Of a DNA stretch of 64,000 nt, positions 34,391 through 43,215 are shown in pieces. Under the pieces are notes generated by a model that saw nothing but the letters and a program-made list of their open reading frames with translations, searched no databases and was not told where the DNA came from. Source of the stretch: Cladocopium goreaui (lineage: Eukaryota > Sar > Dinophyceae > Suessiales > Symbiodiniaceae); the NCBI GenBank assembly GCA_947184155.2, contig CAMXCT020000123.1:139001-203000 (forward strand), given 5' to 3'. A program made the translations under genes and the position numbers. The first letter of the stretch is position 1. Each line of letters starts with the position of its first letter.

Positions 34391-35207
34391 CATGCATGTT
34401 GAAGCAACTTGCAAACAAGGCGGGGGTCAAGCAAGAGGTGCAAAGAAACCCGAGATACGATTGGTCTGAATCTGCAATCTATTTTCAGAACATCTTTGCT
34501 CAGACGTTTTATTTTCCGCTTGTATTGCAGTGTTGTCATCAACCATGCAGCAAAACAAATCAATTCAGTATTTGTTGCTGTGGCAATGGTATCCGATTTA
34601 GCAGTCCCAAGACATACTGTATCAGTTTCGAAATATGTATTAGCTGTGCTATTTGGACTCGTAGGAATTGAGAGACACTCTTTCTTAAATAGATATGATA
34701 TGCATTAATCCTTTTTGCAGATAGTATTTTGAGAAACGGTTTTTTAGAATAGCATGACTCATGTTTGGACTTCTTCGCAGTGTTGGTAAAGCTCTAGTGA
34801 CACAAGCTGCAAGAAATTATGGACGTCAAGCAGTTCAAAAATTAACAAGATCAATAACTGAAGATATTGCAACAAGAAATGATCTGCGACAATTTGTTTA
34901 AATCTTGGTAGAATAGGATTTAGCGAACTTCCTCCGTTCAAAAGATGTTGCTTTCGTTTGTTTTCACGGGGGCCGCTCAAGATTAGAAGTCGATTAAATA
35001 CATCATCAGCATCGCTCAGCTCGCGTGGCAGGAACAAAGATCTTCTGAAGCTGAAATGGAACTTCTAAGAGCAGAAGAATTTTCGATGGAAGTTTAGAAG
35101 TCTAATTTCCGACTTACTGACAAATCAAGTTTGAGCAGCGCGAAGAGTCAGGAGAGATGAGAGTCAGAAGAAAGAAGATGCATTAAATACAAAGACCGTA
35201 AATCCAC

Positions 35208-35259
35208 ATGCCCGATGAATTCGATCGGGAAGCCTTGGCTGCAGTCAGAGATGAAACAG
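35208..35259 (+). CDS. candidate first exon
   Basis: An ATG frame reads MPDEFDREALAAVRDET and meets a donor ACAG|GTAACT. The next open, protein-like segment lies beyond an AG at 35376-35377. No family is recognised; modest support only. Confidence 0.3.
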
Positions 35260-36379
35260 GTAACTTTTTGCATACGAACATGTCAGCGCTAGCCACTTTC
35301 TTGGAGATATGGATCTCGATGATGTCATGCAAAGACCCGGGTTCCAATGATGCTTTACTAACTTCAAGAAGTTTTAGCGGGTTTCAATTGAATTCAATGA
35401 GATTGACATCCGCATGATTTTTCGATCACTGAACTCAGCCACAGAACTTGCCACCCCTCTGCCTGGCAACCACCTTGTTGCAGGCCAAGATGTATCGACA
35501 GCCTGACGCTGGGCAAACCGAAAAGCCGTGGATCTACCAGAAATCGTTGGCCGCTCAGGAATCTGCGAGTTCTTTCTGACAAACGCTGAGCTTGTAGTCC
35601 GGCACATTCTTTGCTACCCACATCACAGGTACTTTTTATCTTTCATAAAACATGGTGTGGGTCTTCTTGTTTGCTGAATCTCGAACACCAGTTTGGCGCC
35701 CCATTGCTTGAAGAGTGTGCAAATAGAACCTCATTCTTAGTTTCTTCCAAAACCAGGTTGTTACCACGCGATGAGTCGAATCTTAAAATGACATCATCTC
35801 ACGTGAGCTCTTGGTCCTCAGGCCCTGAGGAGCCCACCGCCCACAGTCTCAGTCCTTGACAGCAATGCTTGATTCTCAGGTGTCGGAAAAAAATCAAACA
35901 AAGTTACCAAACGTGATGCACCAGCATCCGGAATGTCATGTATGAAGAATGTTTTGAAACATATCATGATTTTATCGCATCATGTCATGGTGCTTGAAAT
36001 CTTTTAATATCACAATGTAATTTGATCAATGCATGCAGTCCTGCAAAAGAAGGTAGACAAGTTGAATTGCAAACCAAGATGAAAGCCTCAAATCATTGAC
36101 ATCTGGTACCATGTAGATTCCATGATGTTGCAAGTGTGTATTCTGCCACTGCATTGCAAGTCCTCCGTCTTTTTCCTTTGCTTTGCAAGTCTCGATTCGA
36201 GTTCACACGGGAATGGCACAGAGGAGATTGTCGACTTGCCGTAAAGTGTGGATCAAGAAGATCAACGTCGCACTGCCCCACCTATCCGTTGTTGGGCGCC
36301 ATCGGCTCTTCATGCTGTTGCTTTGGTCGTGAGAAGGCCTGACATGGCGTTTTGCTTGTGAGGTGACAGCTGTTTAGGT

Positions 36380-36432
36380 TGGTGGCCGCGCCGCCTGGGT
36401 TGGTGGCCGCGCCGCCTGGGTTGGAGGCCACG
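36380..36432. repeat. short GC-rich tandem repeat, 25-bp unit
   Basis: Three copies of a unit containing GTTGGTGGCCGCGCCGCCTG, the last diverged. Confidence 0.9.
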
Positions 36433-36884
36433 CCAAGGCTGGTCTGCCAAGGGCGGTTGGTTGGGATGGATGGCCCCAAAGTTGGAACGCAACTGCTTTG
36501 GTCTCAGTATTTTATGTTGGTGGCTAAACCGCTGAAACTGGTGGGATTGGGGACGCCTGCTGGTGCGATGCCGGTGCCATTGCCAACAAGCACGGCTGGT
36601 GGCCCCAGGTGATGGCAATGACAGAGATCCGTCCAACAATGACCCATGTAGGAGAGACATGGAAACCAATATTGACACGGCGCCCCATTCCTTGGCGGTT
36701 CAAGGTGGCTAAGATCCCCTTTAAATCATCTGATGTTTGTCCTGAATCATGTGCACGGGCATGCATTGGCGTGTTTGAATGTAAGGCAGTGGAAAGGGCC
36801 AGCCGGGCGCTCGGTGCGGGATTAGATCCGGAGACGAATCTCTCAGAAGTGTGAACTTGTTGACAGTGCAACTGGCAACCAGGC

Positions 36885-37430
36885 AGCGTGGCACTTATGG
36901 CACAGGGCTGGCTCTGGTGGTGCGCTTGGGTCCCGCTGTCGCCACGGCTGTTTGTGTGGCAGGCGTGGCACTTGGCGACATCCACCTTCACTTTGCTTGG
37001 CAGGCGTGGCACCTGGCGACATCCACCGTCACTTTGCTTGGCAGGCGTGGCACGTATGGCACTGGGTTGGCTCTGGTGGCGCGCTTGGTTCTCGTTTGCC
37101 GCGTTGTCGCCCCAGCTGTTTGTGTGGCAGGCGTGGCACTTGGGGACATCGACCTTCACTTTGTGTTGCAGGCGTGGCACGTATGGCACTGGGTTGGCTC
37201 TGGTGGCGCGCTTGGGTCCCGTTTGCCCCCGGTGGACGTTGCAGCTGTTTGTGTGGCAGGCGTGGCACTTGGTGACATCGACATTCACTGTGCGTGGCAG
37301 GCGTGGCACTTCATCGGCTTTTGTGCCACCCCTACTTGGTAACATGCAGTGTTATTTGGCGTGGCAGGCGTTGTACTTGGTGTCATCGACGTGCACTTTG
37401 TGTGGCAGGGGTTGCACTTGGTGACGTCCA
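36885..37430. repeat. GC-rich 41-bp minisatellite, second locus
   Basis: The units match those at 34107-34390 (TGGCAGGCGTGGCAC..., with long variants containing GGTTGGCTCTGGTGGCGCGC). Short and long units are intermixed. Long frames through it are by-products. Confidence 0.95.
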
Positions 37431-38067
37431 GGGATGACGCGGTTTTGTGTGCTTGTGCTAACGCTCGGTTTCCAACGGAGTATGACAGCAAGGGCCATGG
37501 GCTAATGCGCCTTGCTGGGCATACACCGAGGCACTGGCCGGTCAGTTCGCGTCCTTGCGACTGCCGAACGTTCCGCCCTGCTCTCCACTGCGTCGCTTGG
37601 GAGGCCTTCACAAAGTTTCCAAGTCATGCACCGTTGTCATACGCAAATGCCTTTTCTTGCACATGTCTATTTTTCATGCTGTTTGTGGCTCATGGCCAGC
37701 ACCTGGTCATGCTGCATAGTAGGAATCAACACTTTCAGCACTTATATTTGAGGCGGAAGCCTTGACACGTCGCGTGAAAAGGCAACTAGATTGCACAACA
37801 GTTTTGTGTGTTCGATGCCACCTGTTGCCGGTTGCGCATGTCTTTGCTGTTGCTCCTGTACCAAGCAGATCGACGTAATGCCGTCTGTCACCTCGTTGGC
37901 CGGGGGTGCGGGATGACGGGACCTTGTGTGCTTGGGGCCAAGGCTCAGTTTCCAACCGCGTATGTTGATACTTCTGTTTGTCTCCTCCCATGTCTCTTCC
38001 ACACATGTGGCTGCCAGGTACCTCTTCGTCTTCGTCGTGCACGTGCCGCAGTTGCTCAACACCGTCT

Positions 38068-38205
38068 TCAACACACACACACAAACACACAAACACACAC
38101 ACCCACCCACCCACCCACCCACCCACCCACAAACACACACGCGCGCACACACACACAAACACACACGCACACACACACACATACACACACACATACACAC
38201 ACACT
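38068..38205. repeat. (CA)n microsatellite at the left edge of the large element
   Basis: (CA)n, then (CCCA)n, then CACACATA variants, running directly into the terminal repeat of the element. Confidence 0.97.
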
Positions 38206-38778
38206 AGACAAGAATGGATCATTATATGATCCGGCAGGAACTGAATCCTGAAACATGCAAACCAGCCTAGATCGTTAGATTAATAAAGGAGCCATATGAG
38301 GTACTTCTCGAAAACGATGTAGGGCATCCAATATTGTCCAACGTAGTTAAAACCAGAGTCCAAAGTGTTTTGACCAGCATGTTGAAAATCCAGAATAATG
38401 TTTCGGCGATTGTTTCCCAAAAAACCCAAAGTTCGTCGGCGACATGATCTCGGCGAAAATATGTCAAAAAATCATAATACTGTCGGCGATATGGTTTCGG
38501 CGAAAATCTGAGGAAGGTTCTGATGCATGCAATACAGATTGTGACAACCGTGTAGATTCGAAACAACGCAGTGTAACAGCTTGATCAACAGTTGAAACCA
38601 AATTTTGCAGGTACACAGAGTTGATCAGACTCTGCTTCCAGCACAAGTGGATAGCTTCGTTGGGTGCAGTCTCCACTGTGCTCTGCACCCCCCTGCAAAT
38701 GTGAAAGGATTCCCTGCAAATGTGAACAGGTTTGAATCAAAGAAGTTTTACATCTGTTCAGATGTTACACACACACAC
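38200..38778 (-). repeat. terminal direct repeat, 3' copy
   Basis: It begins CACACTAGACAAG and ends GATGTTACACACACA. Notable parts are the palindrome GGATCATTATATGATCC (38216-38232) and two diverged copies of a CGGCGACATGATCTCGGCG-type segment (about 38430-38510). Just inside, the sequence CCCCGCGTGTAGCGGGG (38778-38794) forms a 6-bp-stem hairpin that is absent from the other copy. Confidence 0.95.
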
Positions 38779-38886
38779 CCCGCGTGTAGCGGGGTTTGAT
38801 TTTTTGGAAGACCAACGCTGCAAATGTCGGCAAGATTATTCAAATACAAAAACCTTTCCGGTGCTAATGTACAGAGCCGTGTTCAG

Positions 38887-39708
38887 TCACTCAGAAGGGA
38901 GGTTCGTCTCAGCTTGAAGTGTTTGGATCGCGTCACGGAAGCTCATGTCCTCAAGCATCCTCCACGTGTCGTTGATTTCCCCCGATGTCATAGCAGCCCT
39001 CAAAGTGATTGAAAGTTGTTGGGCCAGGTCCTGAATCTTCGGAGTAAAGTGGGTTGCCTCCGTAGGTGCCGTGGTCTCAATGGGAACATTGTGAAAAGGA
39101 TGATGTCCATGTACTAGAGGAATCTCAAAATGATGTCGCCAATAATCCGCTGTGTGCAGGGACCACTCCCAGTTGCCCGAAAGACCGTAAAAGTAGTGCT
39201 CAGGATCACGACATTTGGAAAGCCCTGACAAGGGGATCTCTTCAATGAATAGCTCCCTGGTATTGTTGGAGTGGGTAATGATCTTGAATTGGATCTGGTG
39301 AACCACGCTGGAAGAGAAGTGAGCACGATGGAGGTAGTGGTATGCAGGACTTTGCTCCGTCGGAAAAGGGACGTCAGGAGGTGCGAGGCCTGAATATGTA
39401 TCAGAATGGGCCGTAGTTCCAATGTCGGTAGTTGTACTGTCAGCTGCCAAAGGTGCCGAAGGGGTCCCAGTAGTAGGATCAGGAGGACCAGAATGACATA
39501 GTGCAGAAGCCGGGCCGTCTGGTGCTTGATCTGGGTTGGTGGGAGCAAGTCCACGGTTGGGATTCGAAGGCCAAGCCAAGCCCGCCACGGTAGCGTCTCG
39601 TTTATGCTCCATGGGTGAAACGATCAGAAATGCGTGAAATGGTGCGACAAAAGCTGAGGCATCATGAAATTGCGAAAGTAAGCCAAGCCCAAGAATAATA
39701 ATAACCAT
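38887..39708 (-). CDS. element ORF8, type B accessory protein
   Basis: 273 residues from the ATG at 39708; a second ATG (MEHKRDATVAG) 32 codons on is an alternative start, since the first part is hydrophobic. The N-terminal third is Pro/Thr-rich. The core (TRELFIEEIPLSG, then TADYWRHHFEIPL) aligns by eye with ORF6 (DELWIVERTLDG, then TANHWRRYYDVPL). No known family is recognised. It is the last ORF before the 3' terminal repeat. Confidence 0.75.
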   Translation of the reverse strand: MVIIILGLGLLSQFHDASAFVAPFHAFLIVSPMEHKRDATVAGLAWPSNPNRGLAPTNPDQAPDGPASALCHSGPPDPTTGTPSAPLAADSTTTDIGTTAHSDTYSGLAPPDVPFPTEQSPAYHYLHRAHFSSSVVHQIQFKIITHSNNTRELFIEEIPLSGLSKCRDPEHYFYGLSGNWEWSLHTADYWRHHFEIPLVHGHHPFHNVPIETTAPTEATHFTPKIQDLAQQLSITLRAAMTSGEINDTWRMLEDMSFRDAIQTLQAETNLPSE

Positions 39709-39877
39709 AATGATGATAAAAGTGAGGTCCAGTCATCCATCAAGTGGTTCAAGGTTCACGGAAAGGCCATAGCTCAAAGCCTAACAAAATGGAAATCCAA
39801 GAATCCTTCGTGTTGAAAAATTGTCATAGGTAAAACGACAAACCCTCGAGCATGGTCTTTTTTGGCCAGTGAGCGTA

Positions 39878-40471
39878 TCAGGGCAGGATCACACCGGGGG
39901 TAACTTTGTTGCATCGCAGACGTAGCACGAAAGGCTGCGAGGTACCCGGGACGAGCAAGGAGGATTCAATGTAGTTGTACTGTCGGAGTCGCCATTCGGG
40001 TCGGTATTCCTCCAAAAGCTGCAAGATCGTCATATCATTGGGGACTTGGAATGTATCACCTTCCAGGTCGCAATAGCGAAACTCCAAATTCGAGGGGTCA
40101 AACTGGATGTCCCATTGGGTCCTCAATCTTTTTGAAATGCAGAAACGTAGTTCTCCAGTGGGAAGGAGGCCGGCTTCCACTGGTCCCATCTGACGTGACC
40201 AGGTGAACAGAGCTTCAAGTTCGTAGCCACTAACATTTTTGAGATTTGAACTAGCCAAAGCCATGTAGTGTTCACGGTCAGGTTCGCTGCGATGAGTCAG
40301 TTCCTGTAAGGGAGAGTAGTCAATCAAAATAAGGACAGGTCGGTATGGAGGAGGGTTCAAGTGACCAGGAAGGCCTCGGGGTCCAGCAAACCATCCAATG
40401 GTTCGGGTGCCCAGTGGTGTCTCAACCGTAGCTGTAGCGCGATATGGATGGGGCCGAGACGAATGAGCCAT
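39878..40471 (-). CDS. element ORF7, type A accessory protein
   Basis: 197 residues from the ATG at 40471; the frame is open to 40540 but without an earlier ATG. The segment YRPVLILIDYSPLQELTHRS, followed about 100 residues later by EEYRPEWRLRQYN, resembles ORF5 (HRPVIFQLDLKPMQQLAVRN and NWFYPTWKTHQHL). It lies 169 bases before ORF8. Function unknown. Confidence 0.75.
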   Translation of the reverse strand: MAHSSRPHPYRATATVETPLGTRTIGWFAGPRGLPGHLNPPPYRPVLILIDYSPLQELTHRSEPDREHYMALASSNLKNVSGYELEALFTWSRQMGPVEAGLLPTGELRFCISKRLRTQWDIQFDPSNLEFRYCDLEGDTFQVPNDMTILQLLEEYRPEWRLRQYNYIESSLLVPGTSQPFVLRLRCNKVTPGVILP

Positions 40472-40652
40472 GGCGTTGAATGTCGAGTTTCGAGTATAAA
40501 GCGGAAAGCCCAAGCTGCAACATAGAAGGACAATGACCAAGGAATAAATCCCAAAAATTGGAAAATGGAGGGAAACGGTGTACCTAGTGAGTAGTCACAA
40601 ATCGACGTGTAGTCACCGTACTTTTTTCGATGCCGACAAATAATGTGGTGTA

Positions 40653-41351
40653 TTACACACTGGAGTCAGACATATCCATCGGGTCCGTCTCGCTCGCTTC
40701 CAGTGGACCATGTACTTGTTGAGGAGGGATGGTAGGGCGATTGAGATGTAAGGTACGTTGCAATGTTGCCGGTGGTGAAGAAGGTGGTGTAGACCGCCAT
40801 GGTGGCCAATATAAAGAGGTGGTGGTTCCTTGAGAGTGGTGTTGGGCGGAACGTCCCCAGCATGACTGTAAAATATGGAGTTCGTCCGGTATCGCTTCGT
40901 ACGGTTGGGAGACATAGACGTTGGAGTGTTCAGGGTGTGGTAGAACAGGAACAGCAGTTGCCGTAGGGGAGGAGGGTGATTGGAGTGGTACGTCATAGTA
41001 TCGGCGCCAATGGTTGGCCGTGGTACGTAGGGTAGCACGATCGTTGGTGAGGTGCATGTTCTCCAGAAATGTTTCCACTGGCTTCCACGTTTCAATACCA
41101 TCAAGTGTCCTTTCCACGATCCAAAGTTCATCCGGACGAGTAGACAAAGGATAGTTCAGCTTCTTGATGAAGACGGAATGGACGGTGGTAGAGGTTGGGA
41201 TCATTCGCGCCGCTCGGGGAATATACGATGCCGAAGTAGGATCATCAGGTGGTAGGTGTGGGACTAGGCCATGTGCGGATGTAGGTGAGGAACGGTTTGA
41301 GACCAATCGAGCAGTATCATCCGTGTTGGAGGTCATCATGTACAGTAGCAT
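40653..41351 (-). CDS. element ORF6, type B accessory protein
   Basis: 232 residues from the ATG at 41351. The core DELWIVERTLDGIETWKP and TLRTTANHWRRYYDVPL has a counterpart in ORF8. The C-terminal half is Ser/Thr/Pro-rich and looks disordered. No known family. Confidence 0.75.
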   Translation of the reverse strand: MLLYMMTSNTDDTARLVSNRSSPTSAHGLVPHLPPDDPTSASYIPRAARMIPTSTTVHSVFIKKLNYPLSTRPDELWIVERTLDGIETWKPVETFLENMHLTNDRATLRTTANHWRRYYDVPLQSPSSPTATAVPVLPHPEHSNVYVSQPYEAIPDELHILQSCWGRSAQHHSQGTTTSLYWPPWRSTPPSSPPATLQRTLHLNRPTIPPQQVHGPLEASETDPMDMSDSSV

Positions 41352-41559
41352 AATATGATATCGAGATACACTGAACTGAAGCCAAAAAGCCGTGGGAAAA
41401 GGTCAATGATGGAAAGACTAACCACGAACATCGCAATATGTAAAGAAGAGAAGCAAGGGAGACAAAAGAAACCCAAAAACCGGGGTAGAGGACATCATAA
41501 CGAGTGCTTTTTCCTTTCTCATAGACGTGAGCGTCGCCAAGATCTATCTCAAAGGCTAA

Positions 41560-42231
41560 TCACTCGGCCGATTTAGTGTATCTGGTGGCCGTGACGAATG
41601 GATGCCCGCGGGGAATCACTTGAACATGGACAGCGAAGCCTGTGTCCTGTGGGTCTGGATGGGGTGTCAGCGTCAAAGGTGAACAATCCCGAGTCGTGAA
41701 GGCATCGAGATGTTGATGAGTTTTCCATGTCGGGTAGAACCAGTTCAAAACGTCCAGGAGAGAATGAGGTAGGTCGTCCAGCATCTGAGCTCCTTGATCG
41801 GTGTCAATCATCATGTAGAAATCTGTCGCTGGTAGGTGTATCGACCATCGTTGTAACAGCGTGTCGGTAACCACGGTTTTGAGGTCTGAAACGAAATAAC
41901 TGCGAGCATAGTCCGGGTAGATCACCTTGAAAGTCTGGAACAAGCTATCATAGGTGGCCGTAGAGAGGTTGCCTGCGACCTTGGGGGTCAAGATGTTGTA
42001 GTAAGGGTTGCGGACGGCAAGTTGCTGCATCGGCTTCAGGTCCAATTGGAAAATAACCGGTCGATGGGGTGTTGTAGGTGGAGTCCGGTTGAGTGGGTGC
42101 TGCAGTGACGAAGACCCCATAGCGGAAGACGATGCCCTTGTTGGAGAGCGTGAGCGTCGTGTAGGTGAGATCCTCTCGTGGGACATAGCTCGCAGTTGGC
42201 AATAGCGGTCCAGGTGAATGCGGAGAGACAT
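41560..42231 (-). CDS. element ORF5, type A accessory protein
   Basis: 223 residues from the ATG at 42231; MSHERISPTRRSRSPTRA shortly after is another possible start with a short Arg/Ser stretch. The globular part runs from HRPVIFQLDLKPMQQL to about residue 200 and is distantly similar to ORF7. No known family. Spacers of 178 and 208 bases separate it from ORF4 and ORF6. Confidence 0.75.
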   Translation of the reverse strand: MSLRIHLDRYCQLRAMSHERISPTRRSRSPTRASSSAMGSSSLQHPLNRTPPTTPHRPVIFQLDLKPMQQLAVRNPYYNILTPKVAGNLSTATYDSLFQTFKVIYPDYARSYFVSDLKTVVTDTLLQRWSIHLPATDFYMMIDTDQGAQMLDDLPHSLLDVLNWFYPTWKTHQHLDAFTTRDCSPLTLTPHPDPQDTGFAVHVQVIPRGHPFVTATRYTKSAE

Positions 42232-42409
42232 AATAAATGGCTAGCGGGTTGTATGAAATGACATGTCAAATTTCACTGGAGCAACAGCGCCAGAGTTTGC
42301 GAAGATCAAAATTAGGAACGAAAATTCTCAAAAGACGAGCAAAACTGTGTGGTGACGCTATAATACAGTGCCGCAGGCTAACTTTTCCTTGGTTCGCATA
42401 TGTCGTTGG

Positions 42410-43042
42410 TCAGCCAAGCTTGTCCTTAATCTTGTTCCACATAGAGCGAACATCTTCCTCGGACTTGCCCATCTTGGTCGATATCACCCGCCATGAAAAT
42501 CGAGACTTCTCGTCCGCCTTCAAAGTACGTAGTTTCTGTTTGTCTTCGGAAGTCCAGATTGACAGTGGGCTCGCGGAGCGGGATCGGGATCGGTCAAGTC
42601 GGCGACGACGTTTGGCAGGCGCTTTGGGAGCGGATTTGGCTTTTTGTTTGCGAGTCGGTGGTGATGGTGTTCTGGCAGAAAGCTTCGAGGGTGCAGGTAG
42701 GACATCAGGTGACGGAGCAGCAACATGGTGGTGTGGTTCAGGGAGATGGGTTTCCACCAGTTCGTCCATAAGTGTCTCGTCCTCCACAATATCCGGCGAC
42801 GGGATGGGGGCATTGTCAATGAAGTCGTTGGTCTGGTCCGAGTAATGCGGTCGTAGCCCATCAGGTTGATTCCATACGTCTGTACTGGGAAGAGGAGTAG
42901 GTTCAATGTTGGGAATGAGCGTGGGTGGTAGTAGCGCCATTGCTCGATGTAGTAAAAGGTAAGCATGGTGAACATCATGAAGAAATTGAAGGAACACTGG
43001 TTCTTGAATCGGAATTGACGTAGTAGGAGACGAGGAAGCCAT
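42410..43042 (-). CDS. element ORF4, Myb/SANT-like DNA-binding protein
   Basis: 210 residues from the ATG at 43042 (the frame is open to 43066). The C-terminal 48 residues contain three Trp at 163, 184 and 202 with Myb-like spacing, starting WTSEDKQKL and ending SMWNKIKDKLG, as in Myb/SANT or trihelix-type DNA-binding domains. A basic nuclear-localisation-like cluster (KRRRR) and an SRSRS stretch precede it; the middle is acidic and Pro-rich. A role in target choice or transcription of the element is possible but is inference. Confidence 0.75.
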   Translation of the reverse strand: MASSSPTTSIPIQEPVFLQFLHDVHHAYLLLHRAMALLPPTLIPNIEPTPLPSTDVWNQPDGLRPHYSDQTNDFIDNAPIPSPDIVEDETLMDELVETHLPEPHHHVAAPSPDVLPAPSKLSARTPSPPTRKQKAKSAPKAPAKRRRRLDRSRSRSASPLSIWTSEDKQKLRTLKADEKSRFSWRVISTKMGKSEEDVRSMWNKIKDKLG

Positions 43043-43215
43043 GACGAAACGTCGAATATGGGCCAAGAAGTAAATGAAGCCGAGTTTGAGGGTGAGCCAG
43101 CTGAGAGCGCACTACTCCAAGATCATATAAATTCACATGTGGTCCGGATAGGTGAAACGTTCAGCAGGATGTGAATAATGAAATGTAAGCGCTAGCGGCA
43201 GGACGGTTCAGGATT

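Larger units (their letters stand above)
34391..36884. other. stretch with several short unplaced open frames
   Basis: It contains a 99-codon frame (34409-34708) with a hydrophobic C-terminal half, a 46-codon ATG frame (34761-34901, begins MFGLLRSVGKALVTQAARNY), and protein-like frames at 35370-35630 and 35640-35860. None is recognised and none has clear gene structure. Composition is less extreme than in the neighbouring repeats. It could hold decayed coding sequence. Confidence 0.35.

Noticed and set aside
38267-38688. Short ORFs duplicated at 50828-51249
   Set aside because: They lie wholly in the terminal direct repeats, lack protein-like composition and have no start context.
38200-38778. 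Hammerhead ribozyme in the terminal repeat
   Set aside because: No CTGATGA...GAAA core could be found by eye on either strand, although such ribozymes are known in related elements.
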